From Anaerolineae bacterium (GTDB lineage Bacteria; Chloroflexota; Anaerolineae; Epilineales; JAHCIE01): a stretch of DNA of 47,184 nucleotides. How positions within the stretch are numbered: position 1 is the first letter of the stretch; each line of letters begins with the position of its first letter. Under the pieces are notes generated by a model. It was not told where the DNA came from and made no database searches. It saw nothing but the letters and a program-made list of their open reading frames with translations. Positions 29,584-37,309 of this stretch are shown one piece after another. Location: assembly GCA_026129165.1 (NCBI GenBank), contig JAHCIP010000008.1:1-47184 (forward strand), in the 5' to 3' direction. Both the position numbers and the translations under genes were made by a program.

Positions 29584-32124
29584 GTGCGACTGCTAATTTC
29601 AGCCTGTTTCGCCCTGGTCCTGGTCCTGGCTCTCCGTTCCTCAACCCCTACCCACGCCCAAACCTCCGAAGCCTGGCGCATCTTCACCCATACCGACGAG
29701 GTCAACGCCGTCGCCGTGGTGGGCGGTGAGGTCTGGGCCGCCACCGAGGGGGGCGTCGTGCGCTGGGACACGGCGACGCGGGACTACCAGGTATTTACCA
29801 TTGATGATCACCTGCCCGCCAACCAGGCCCGCGCCATCCTCCACGACCCGCAGACAGGCTACGTTTGGGTTGGCACAGCGGCGGGCCTGGCCCAGTGGGA
29901 CGGCGCGCGCTGGCAGAAGTGGAGCCTGCCGCAAGGGCTGTGCAGCCGCGTGGACGGCCTGGCGCTGGATGGTCGGGGTCGGGTGTGGGCAACGACCAAT
30001 GCCAGCGCGGCGCTGGTAGATGGCGTGACGGGCGCGGTCGTCCGCACCTGCGGCGATATGTTCACCGTCATGCCCGACTACCTGGATGATGTCCTGGCCG
30101 CCACGCTGCCCTCGCCCGTCTGGGCCATTGAGGCCAACCGTGCGGTGTGGACCTCGGTCGGGCCATCACCTGGCATCAGCCGCTTTGATCACGCCGGCCG
30201 CACGACTTACTGCAACTTTAGCCTCTTTCGTCCCAACCCGGTCCCGTCTGAATGCACCGCCGACCTGCCCGCCCTTCCCTCCAACGTGGTGGACGCGGTA
30301 GTCATCACGCCCGACGGCTCGCGCTGGTTAGGGACCGGCGCGGGCCTGGTCCGCTGGCGGCCTGATGGCTCGGCCAACCGCGTCGGGGCCGACGACCTGC
30401 CCGCCGGACGGGTGCGCTCGCTGACGGTGGACGCCCTGGGGCGGGTGTGGCTCGGTGTCTATGGCTGCGTGTCCGTCTGTTCAGGGGCGGTGGGGCGGGT
30501 CGAGGCCAACGACAGAGTTCGCCCCTTCTATGCCCAGGCGGGCGGCTTGCCCAGCCCGGACGTGCGCGAGGTGATAGCTGGCGCGGACGGCGTAGTCTGG
30601 GTAGCGACCACCGAGGGGTTGACGCGTATCCACGCGGACGACGGGGTTGACCTGCCGTACAAAGCGCCGGGCTTGCCGAGCCAGCAGGTCAACGCGGTGG
30701 CGCGGGACCGCCTGGCCGGGGTCATCTGGGTGGGGACGGAACGCGGGCTGGCGAGCTTTGATCAGCAGACGGGGCAGTGGACGGTCTATGATCACGACAC
30801 GACGAACGACTTACCCGCCAACGCTGTGCACGCCTTGATCATGGTCGGGGGGGACTTGTGGGTGGCGACGGGCGACAACATCGGCGTGGGGCAGCGGGGT
30901 GGGGTGAGCCAGCGCCTCGCCGATGGCCGCTGGGTCCATCATACCCGCGACGGCCAGGACAACCCCCTGGGCTATATCCAGGCGTTGGCGAAAGAAGATG
31001 TGCCGTTGACGGGCAGTGGCTACCGCATCTGGGCGGGGAGTAGTGGGTCAGCCGCCGTCGGCCCGCAACTGTTCGCCCTCGATACCGACGGTCGGTGGCT
31101 GACCTGGAGCAGTGGGACCAACGCATCGTTTGGCACGATCCGCGACATGAGTGTGCGCTCCAAACACGTTTGGCTGGCGACTCAAGCCGATGGCAGCCGG
31201 CCGGGCGGCCTGGCGGTCCTCGACTATGGGGCGGCGCCCAGTTCAGGGTCGGGCAACTGGACGCTGTACACCTCGGCCAATACAGGCGGGACGCTATTGT
31301 CCGACTTCGTCACATCCGTCGCTGCCGACAACGTGGGGCGCGTCTGGATCGGGACCCCCCTCGGCGTCAGTCGCTTCATCCCAGACCAGGTCGTGAATCA
31401 GTGGGAAAACTATACGGTGTCGAATACCAATGGCGGGCTGATCAACAACTTTATCAACGACATCGCCTTCCTGGACGACCTATCGGCCAACGGGGCGCAG
31501 ATGTGGTTCATGACGCAGGGCGGGGTGAGCCAGTTTGATACCCAGTTCCGGCGCTGGCGCAGTTGGGCGCGCACGGACGGCTCGTCCGGCGTGCGCAACC
31601 TTACCAGCACAGCCTATGAGTTGAGCTGCAAACGCTGGTTCGGCTCCTCCGACGGGCTGAGCCTGCTCGTCTTTGACGCCTGCAACAATCTCGGCCCGAC
31701 GCCGACGCCCTTCCCGACGCGTACCGCGACGTTTACACCGACGCCGGAGCTTAGCCCGACGACCACGCCGACCCTGACCCCTTCCGCCACGGCCACGCCC
31801 CTTCCGTCGGCCACCGCCACAGCGACGCCCACGCCATCGCTGACCCTGATCCTGCCTCCGTCGCGCACGCCCACCGAGACCCTTGTCTCGCCCCCTGCCA
31901 CCCTCACGCCGACCGCCAGCGCGACCGAGCCAGAGCCAGGCGCGACGGACTCGCCCACCCCGACACCTATCCCACCGACCACCGCCACACCCTCGGGCAC
32001 GCCTACGCTCTCGCCGACGCCGAGCGCCACCCTCGACCCCTCGCAACTGGTCTACGACCTCTACCTGCCCTACGTCCTGGCCGCCCACAAGCTGCCGCCG
32101 CCGATACTGGGGAGTAGTCGGTAG
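29584..32124 (+). CDS. Secreted two-component-regulator-type beta-propeller protein with Thr/Pro stalk
   Basis: 846 residues from GTG 29584 (GGGAGG four bases upstream). A signal peptide (LLISACFALVLVLAL) is followed by a propeller of at least ten Reg_prop-type repeats: VWAATEGGVVRWD, VWVGTAAGLAQWD, RWLGTGAGLVRW, VWVATTEGLTRIH, IWVGTERGLASFD, VWLATQ, VWIGTPLGVSRF, MWFMTQGGVSQFD, RWFGSSDGLSL. Two-bladed counts suggest one to two propellers. A Thr/Pro-rich stalk of about 120 residues comes next, then LVYDLYLPYVLAAHKLPPP. It has no kinase domain, so it is an exported or surface sensor/adhesion-like protein. The last residues and stop (GSSR, TAG) are encoded by a repeat array. Confidence 0.88.
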   Translation: MRLLISACFALVLVLALRSSTPTHAQTSEAWRIFTHTDEVNAVAVVGGEVWAATEGGVVRWDTATRDYQVFTIDDHLPANQARAILHDPQTGYVWVGTAAGLAQWDGARWQKWSLPQGLCSRVDGLALDGRGRVWATTNASAALVDGVTGAVVRTCGDMFTVMPDYLDDVLAATLPSPVWAIEANRAVWTSVGPSPGISRFDHAGRTTYCNFSLFRPNPVPSECTADLPALPSNVVDAVVITPDGSRWLGTGAGLVRWRPDGSANRVGADDLPAGRVRSLTVDALGRVWLGVYGCVSVCSGAVGRVEANDRVRPFYAQAGGLPSPDVREVIAGADGVVWVATTEGLTRIHADDGVDLPYKAPGLPSQQVNAVARDRLAGVIWVGTERGLASFDQQTGQWTVYDHDTTNDLPANAVHALIMVGGDLWVATGDNIGVGQRGGVSQRLADGRWVHHTRDGQDNPLGYIQALAKEDVPLTGSGYRIWAGSSGSAAVGPQLFALDTDGRWLTWSSGTNASFGTIRDMSVRSKHVWLATQADGSRPGGLAVLDYGAAPSSGSGNWTLYTSANTGGTLLSDFVTSVAADNVGRVWIGTPLGVSRFIPDQVVNQWENYTVSNTNGGLINNFINDIAFLDDLSANGAQMWFMTQGGVSQFDTQFRRWRSWARTDGSSGVRNLTSTAYELSCKRWFGSSDGLSLLVFDACNNLGPTPTPFPTRTATFTPTPELSPTTTPTLTPSATATPLPSATATATPTPSLTLILPPSRTPTETLVSPPATLTPTASATEPEPGATDSPTPTPIPPTTATPSGTPTLSPTPSATLDPSQLVYDLYLPYVLAAHKLPPPILGSSR

Positions 32125-32160
32125 TCAGTAGTCGGTAGTCAGCCGGCGGAAGGCGGAAGG
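32112..32160. repeat. GTAGTCG/GTAGTCA heptamer array at a gene end
   Basis: Tandem AGTAGTCGGTAGTC-type units (7-bp period), then GGCGGAAGGCGGAAGGCAG. The stop codon of the propeller gene (32122-32124) lies within the first units. Confidence 0.8.
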
Positions 32161-32170
32161 CAGCCGGAGG

Positions 32171-32231
32171 AAAAAAGAGTAGGGGTTAGGGATTGGGACT
32201 ATCCCTAGTCCCTCGCCCCTAACCCCTACTC
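32171..32231 (-). terminator. ssrA terminator with heptad-built stem
   Basis: GAGTAGGGGTTAGGG (32177-32191) pairs perfectly with CCCTAACCCCTACTC (32217-32231), with an inner GGGACTA/TAGTCCC stem. Read on the minus strand it is followed by six T residues (32176-32171), a full rho-independent terminator for ssrA. Confidence 0.85.
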
Positions 32232-32240
32232 CCTGTTCAG

Positions 32241-32586
32241 TGGAGATGGCGGGAATTGAACCCGCGTCCCGAAAGTTACCCCGCGAGCGTCTACAAGCTT
32301 AGTCGGCTCTCAGGTTGTCGCGTTAGGCTATCTTAGCCGACGAAGCTAGTTCTAACGCCAGGCGATGGTCTTTCGTCTCTCCTATCACCGTCAGAGAGGC
32401 GGCACTCCGACTAGTCGTCGCTGGAGTCTGACCCGTCAGAGGGGGGTCAGGTCAGCGTCGCCGCTCTTAGGCGGCGAGAGCCATTGGTTGATTGGCTGTT
32501 GTTTTTTTTGCCCACTTTTTACGAGGATCAGGCGCCTCGGCTTGCAGCCCCCGATATTCCCTCCCGGTCGAAACCATTTCATCCCC
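32241..32586 (-). ncRNA. ssrA: tmRNA (ssrA)
   Basis: 346 bases. The 5' end GGGGATG pairs with CATCTCC near the 3' end (one G-U), with discriminator A; the next bases are CTG, so CCA is not encoded. The 3' part is the tRNA-like T arm (GGGTTCAATTCCCGCC), and the 5' part reads AAATGGTTTCGACCGGG, both typical. The resume codon GCA (32511-32509) opens a 14-residue tag AKKTTANQPMALAA ending in TAA (32469-32467); the ALAA end is the usual ClpXP degron. It rescues stalled ribosomes with SmpB. Confidence 0.97.
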
Positions 32587-32619
32587 GTGTACCCGTAGGA
32601 CGCGCTCCGCCCCCAAAAC

Positions 32620-33744
32620 TTACGCCGTCGCCCTCCACCGCACTAATGCATCTTCCATCGGTAGGTCGACCAGGTTGACGCCTTCCGCCTCGCACTGGGC
32701 CAGCAGCTGCGTCAGGCGCTGGGTGAAGCGGTTGTTCGCCTCGCGGAGGGCGCTCTCGGCGTCCAGCCCGTCCCAGCGGGCGACGTTCGCCAGCGTCGCC
32801 AGCACGTCGCCCAACTCCCACTGCGCCTCGGCCGGTGTCGCCGCTGCCTGCCACTCCCGCATCTCCTCCTCAAACTTGGCCCACGCGCTGGCGCGGTCCG
32901 GCCACTTGAACCCGAAACGCTCGCCGCGCCGCTGCAACTCCTGGGCGCGCGACAGGGCCGGAAAGGCCAGCGAGATGCCGGCGAAGGGATTGGTGGCCGC
33001 CTGGCCGGCGCGGGCGCGCTCCTGCGCCTTCAGCCGTTCCCAGTTGCGCGTCACCTCGTCCGCGTCATGCACAGTCACCTCGCCAAAGACATGCGGGTGC
33101 CGTCGAATCAGCTTGCTCACAATATGGTGGACGACCTCCGCCAGACGGAACTCGCCGTCGCGCACGGCGATCTGGGCGTGGAAGACAATCTGCAGCAGCA
33201 GGTCGCCCAGTTCCTCGCTCAGCTTCGCCATGTCCTCCTGATCGAGGGCGTCCAGGACTTCGTAGGTCTCCTCCAGGAGATAGGTCCGCAGCGACAGGTG
33301 CGTTTGCTCGCGGTCCCACGGGCAGCCATTGGGGCTGAGCAACGCCGCCATGACGCCTTCCAGCGCGGTCACGGAGCCAGGGTAGGGCAGCGCGGGGAGG
33401 AACAGCGCGTAGGCCGCCGTGCCATCCAGCCCACCATGAGCGACAACGCCCTCGGCCAACTGGTCGAGCGCCCCCTCCCAGACTCTTTCACCGCTGCCCC
33501 CCCGAATTCGCACCAGGCTGACGCTGTGCGCCGGCGGGTAGGCATTCAAGAGCACCCGCTGCGCCGTCGTGGCCTGCTCCGCCCCCAGGCCGAGCAGCAG
33601 GCTCGGCGTGTCTACGTTTAACTCAGGCGACTGGCGCTCTAGCAGGTCCGTCATTTGGACGACCTGGAAGCGCGGCGCCTCCTCTAGGCCGACGGCGGCC
33701 AGGGCGGGCACGAGAACATCGCTCAACACACGCTTCACGGGCAT
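32620..33744 (-). CDS. mazG: MazG nucleotide pyrophosphohydrolase with partial YabN-type N-domain
   Basis: 374 residues from ATG 33744, preceded by AAGGAGAG; longer reading to 33807 is not needed. Residues about 115-374 are a two-lobe MazG domain: GCPWDREQTHLSLRTYLLEE, EELGDLLLQIVFHA (EExxE...ExxD metal site) and a second, weaker lobe WELGDVLATLANVAR. MazG hydrolyses NTPs and aberrant dNTPs. The first 110 residues (PALAAVGLEEAPRF...HSVSLVRIRGGSGERVWEGAL) resemble the second half of the tetrapyrrole methylase domain of YabN, but its SAM-binding first half is absent. The gene starts next to tmRNA on the same strand. Confidence 0.9.
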   Translation of the reverse strand: MPVKRVLSDVLVPALAAVGLEEAPRFQVVQMTDLLERQSPELNVDTPSLLLGLGAEQATTAQRVLLNAYPPAHSVSLVRIRGGSGERVWEGALDQLAEGVVAHGGLDGTAAYALFLPALPYPGSVTALEGVMAALLSPNGCPWDREQTHLSLRTYLLEETYEVLDALDQEDMAKLSEELGDLLLQIVFHAQIAVRDGEFRLAEVVHHIVSKLIRRHPHVFGEVTVHDADEVTRNWERLKAQERARAGQAATNPFAGISLAFPALSRAQELQRRGERFGFKWPDRASAWAKFEEEMREWQAAATPAEAQWELGDVLATLANVARWDGLDAESALREANNRFTQRLTQLLAQCEAEGVNLVDLPMEDALVRWRATA

Positions 33745-34108
33745 GCTGGTCTCTCCTTCCCGGAATCGAACTATAGCCAATTCATCCGGTTTGTCTAATA
33801 GCCGCATGTGTGCTACATTATAGGCAGGATCGGTTTTGGCCGTTACGAGGGCGTAATATTTACACTTCGTTCACGTTCAAATAGATGATACACTGCAGGC
33901 CGGCTTACCTCACCCCGGCCTGACTCCTCCCAGAGACTAAGCCCAAGCGCAGCTCCGCCTCCAATGGCTGACGCCTGGCCTTCGGTCAGGTTTGTCTTCG
34001 CCTAGGGGAGGCCATATCGTGCGATGATACCATTATGATGGTATCACGCAGCCTGGCGTGTATGCGCCTATCGGGGGATAGGGACATACGCTACCAGGAG
34101 CTGCGTCT
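33745..34108. other. Intergenic region with hairpins between divergent genes
   Basis: No gene seen. It holds a possible mazG -10 box (TATAAT, minus 33822-33817), a CAGGCCGG/CCGGCCTG hairpin (33896-33922), a second hairpin CCTGGCC/GGTCAGG (33974-33990) followed by TTTGTCTT, and the inverted repeat listed at 34025-34046. AGGAG precedes the ATG at 34109. Confidence 0.5.
34025..34046. promoter_or_regulatory. Operator-like inverted repeat
   Basis: TGATACCAT (34025-34033), TATG, ATGGTATCA (34038-34046): a perfect 9-bp inverted repeat, AT-richer than its surroundings, 63 bases before the start at 34109. The spacing and symmetry suit a dimeric regulator. Confidence 0.45.
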
Positions 34109-36929
34109 ATGTCTCACATCCCGACCTATGTCCGTGCCCTGTCCGTTGCGCTCTTTTTCTGGCTAGCTCTGTCCTTGTTCGCCTCGACCTTCGCCATGGA
34201 GCAGACTGCCCTGGCGCCCGAGGCCACCCCGACCCTGACCCCGACCGCCGCCTGGCAAGGCCGCCTGCGCCTGCCCACCTGGCCGGTCGCCCCGCGCCCC
34301 AGCCCTACGCCGGCCTCGCCCCCTCGGGTAACGGCGATCCGGCCCGTCGCCACCGCCGTGCCGCCTCGTCTTGCCGCCACCGCTACCCGTGCCCCGATGC
34401 TAAAGGCAACCTCATCTCCTACCCGCCCTGCCGCCCGCCAGCAGGCCGGTCCGGCCACCGCGACGCCCGACCCTGCCCACCAGTGGCCCGCCTGGTGTGA
34501 CAATCTCACCCTGGGTGGCCGCTGGCTGCGCCACGAGTGCGTCGTCGAGTTGCTCGACCGTTCCACCGGCGAGCACTACTATTGCGTCGGCGTCGAGACC
34601 CCGCCGCGCCGGTTCTGGAAACCGGAGATGCCCGACCCGTACATCCCGGTCTGTGCCGAGCGCGGCAACTACGTCGCGTTCGCCAAGCCCTGGGGGCCGA
34701 CGCTGACGCCGAACATCCCGCCCACCCAGCCGCCACCCCCTACCCAAACCCGCGTGCCGCCGTCGAGTACACCGCCGCTGGGTGAAGCGACGGCGACACG
34801 CGGCCCGACGCCGACGGCGACCTGGACCGCGACGGCCACCTACACCCCGACGCTGCCCGCCGCGCCGCCGACGGAGACGCCCAAGCCGACGCCCACCGTG
34901 CCGACGCCGACGCCTTTCCGCGTACCGGACCAATCACCCACGCCGACCCCCGTAGCGAGTCACACGCCGACGCCGGGGCCGAGCCAGACGCCGACGGCGC
35001 CGCCACCCTCGGTCACACCGACGGGCGTCTCGCCGAGCGTGACGCCATCTTCCACCCTGCCACCCTCGGCCACGCCCACCCCGTCGCCGCTGCCGAGCGA
35101 GACGCCGCGCCCGACGGAGACACCCACCAGCGCCACGCCCACACCCCCGCCGGGCCAGCCGAGCGAGACGCCAACCTCGCTAGTCCCCAGCCTGACCCCG
35201 TCGCCCACCCTGCCCGCCACGGCCACGGCGACGGCGACCGCCACGGCCACAACGACGGCCATCACCACGCCGCCGCCGACCATAACTATTCCGCCAAGCG
35301 TGACGGCCACGCCCCCCACGCCTACAGCGACGGGCACCGTCCCAGCACCTACCACGACGGCGACCGCGCCAACCTTCACGGTCACGGCGACTATCCCGCC
35401 GCTGACCGATACGCCGACTCTGCCCACCGTCCCGCCACCCACAGCGACAGCGACCGTGCCGACCTTCACGGTCACGGCGACAAGCACAACCGCCAAGCCG
35501 ACGCCGGTCCTTAGCCCGACGCCGACCCCGGGCCGTGACATACCGGGCCAGCCCACGCCCACCCCTACTGGCAAGACGCCAATCCCAACCCTGACGCCGT
35601 GGCCGACCGACACGCCTGGCCCGACCTTAACGCCGTGGCCGACCGTTACGCCCAGCCTCACCTTAACGCCGTGGCCGACCGTCACGCCTGGCCCGACCTT
35701 AACGCCGTGGCCGACCGTCACCCCCGGCCCCACTTTAACGCCCTGGCCCACCGACACACCGGGCGCCACCCTAACGCCGTGGCCCACCGACACACCGACC
35801 CTACCGACCGCCCCACCGCCCACCGAGACGGCTACCGTGACCTCGTCGCCTACCCCTCCGCCGTCGGCGACAGCCACACCGCTCAGGTCCACGCCCAGCC
35901 CTAGCCCCACCCTGTCGTGCCGAGTGGGTCCACCCGCCCTCGCCCACGGTCCCCCGTCTACCCCTCGCTCGCCGACGGTCCCCTGCCACGGCGACGGTTA
36001 CCTTCAAGCCGCCCACGGCGACGGCGACACCGACGGCCCTACCGACCGCCACGCCCACCCTGCCCCCTACGAGCACGACGGTCCCACCGCCCAGCGTAAC
36101 GGCCACCGTCCCGCCGTCTACGGCGACAAACACGCCCGCCAAGTCCACACCGGCTGCCAGTCCCACGCCGACGCCCCGGCGTGACATCCCTGACCAGCCG
36201 ACGGTGACGCCCCCTGGCGCGCCGAGCGTCACGCCCACGTCCGGCGTACCCAGCGTGACACCGGCCTCGCCCCGCCCCCCCGTCTACGGCGACTGCGACC
36301 TGGCCGTCGCCGACGCTGCCCCGGCGCGACGGCCACCGTCCCACGCCCGACCGGGACCCCCACCCGACTACCGAGGCCGACCGCGACCCCGACCGCCACC
36401 TGGGCGCTACCTCGCGTCACCCCAACCCCACCCACGCGGACATCCACCTGCCCCCCCTGACGCTGCCACCCACCAAGCCGACTCACCAGCCTGTTCCCAT
36501 GCCGGGTTCTTCGTGTGCGCCAGCAGCGACGGGCTGAGCGGGGTCATGATGGCCGCCGGGCGCGCTGTCTGTAGTGGGCATCGGCGGCTGGATCCAGGTA
36601 CGCGACATCCTGGTACCCTTGTGGGCTGGCCCCTGGTCGGCCAACGGTCTGGGCGATGGCGCGGTCGGACCGTCGTGCAGCGCGGCGGGCTGCGCTTGCC
36701 CTTCCCGGGGCCTGTTACGAACTTGTTCAGCAACTCACCCCCGGGCGACCGCCTGGTGATTACCGCGCCGGGTCAGACGGTTTACTATCGTGTCACCACC
36801 ATCGAGTTGCTCTCCGACCAGGAGATTCAGGCCTTCTGGGAGTGCGTCGGCAGCGGCCAGGCCATGCTCATCGCGCCGTATGAGGTGATTCGCGGCAGCC
36901 GCCTCGTCGTCTGGGCGGCGCTCGAATAA
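34109..36929 (+). pseudogene. Thr/Pro-rich secreted protein broken by several frame changes
   Basis: It starts well: AGGAG, a signal peptide ([20 protein letters not shown]), a small Cys/Trp-rich domain at about 125-190 ([24 protein letters not shown]...[11 protein letters not shown]), then some 400 residues of Thr/Pro repeats, including [11 protein letters not shown] units (35585-35800). Near 35910-35940 the Thr/Pro reading moves to another frame (36204 frame), and again near the C run at about 36277 and after 36340. The last frame ends (36700-36929) with PPGDRLVITAPGQTVYYRVTTIE...GSRLVVWAALE, a beta-rich end with faint sortase-like flavour but no TC motif. As read, the first frame stops at 36184. 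Confidence 0.6.
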
Positions 36930-36950
36930 GACCTATTCCCCCACCCTTCG

Positions 36951-36992
36951 TCGGACTCGGCAATCCGCCAGACGGTGGATGTCCGAGTCCGA
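36951..36992 (+). terminator. Hairpin after the Thr/Pro-rich gene
   Basis: TCGGACTCGG (36951-36960) pairs with CCGAGTCCGA (36983-36992); ATCCGCC/GGTGGAT extends the stem inside with one G-T pair. It lies 22 bases after the stop at 36929, with only a weak T tail. Confidence 0.55.
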
Positions 36993-36998
36993 TGTATC

Positions 36999-37007
36999 TG
37001 TTAGAAT
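36999..37007 (+). promoter_or_regulatory. Extended -10 promoter of the yjdF-type leader
   Basis: TGTTAGAAT gives an extended -10 (TG, one base, TAGAAT at 37002-37007). A clear -35 is not seen. Transcription would begin near 37014, just ahead of the structured leader. Confidence 0.5.
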
Positions 37008-37013
37008 GGACCA

Positions 37014-37138
37014 CGTGATCTAAGTCCCGGCGCGCGAAAACACGGCCTGGTTGGTAGTCCAGGCGCACCTGCGGGTGTCAGTATCCTTACCCCTCCCGGG
37101 ATGTCCGGCGCGCCCTACACGCGTTCAGGGAGGGCAAC
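37014..37138 (+). promoter_or_regulatory. Structured 5' leader, candidate yjdF-type riboswitch
   Basis: A closing stem GGCGCGC (37029-37035)/GCGCGCC (37108-37114) encloses hairpins GCCTGG/CCAGGC (37045-37050, 37059-37064) and CACC/GGTG (37066-37069, 37074-37077). CCCTCCC (37091-37097) inside the fold is perfectly complementary to GGGAGGG (37128-37134), the ribosome site of the next gene, so the fold could control translation. Since the next gene is a DUF2992/YjdF remnant and yjdF genes are known to carry a riboswitch in Firmicutes, that class is the best guess. I cannot match a consensus by eye. Confidence 0.5.
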
Positions 37139-37294
37139 ATGGTCACGTTGACCGTCTATTTTGAGGATCCGTGGTGGGTAGCGGTGGTGGAGATGGAGGC
37201 AGACGGCGAGTTGCGGGTGGCCCGTCAGGTCTTCGGCAGCGAGCCGTCCAACAGCGAAAAGGTCACTAAACGGGTAGACCTGACAGGTATCTAA
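37139..37294 (+). pseudogene. Truncated YjdF/DUF2992 family gene
   Basis: 51 residues: MVTLTVYFEDPWWVAVVEME then ADGELRVARQVFGSEPSNSE, which matches the start of YjdF/DUF2992 proteins (L-T-V-x-F-x-x-P-x-W-V-x-V-V-E, then FGxEP) that normally run well past 100 residues. After about residue 42 the match ends and the frame enters the palindromic element at 37276-37309, which encodes VDLTGI and the stop. The gene therefore looks cut short by the repeat. It keeps a promoter, a structured leader and a strong ribosome site (AGGGAGGG). Confidence 0.7.
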
Positions 37295-37309
37295 AAACCT
37301 GTCAGGTCT
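37276..37309. repeat. Palindromic element supplying stop codons to two converging genes
   Basis: AGACCTGACAGGT (37276-37288) and ACCTGTCAGGTCT (37297-37309), a perfect 13-bp inverted repeat with an 8-base loop. TAA of the yjdF remnant (37292-37294) lies in the loop and TGA of the minus-strand gene (37304-37302) lies in the right arm. Confidence 0.85.

Noticed and set aside
31614..32030. Minus-strand Gly/Val-rich open frame
   Set aside because: Again the complement of a Thr/Pro stalk, inside a well-supported plus-strand gene.
34960..35910. Long minus-strand open frame rich in Gly and Val
   Set aside because: It is the antisense shadow of the Thr/Pro repeats on the plus strand; composition is forced by the complement and it has no ribosome site.
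36700..36929. Sortase domain at the end of the Thr/Pro protein
   Set aside because: The strand pattern is loosely similar, but no catalytic TLxTC or secure His/Arg motif could be found in any frame.
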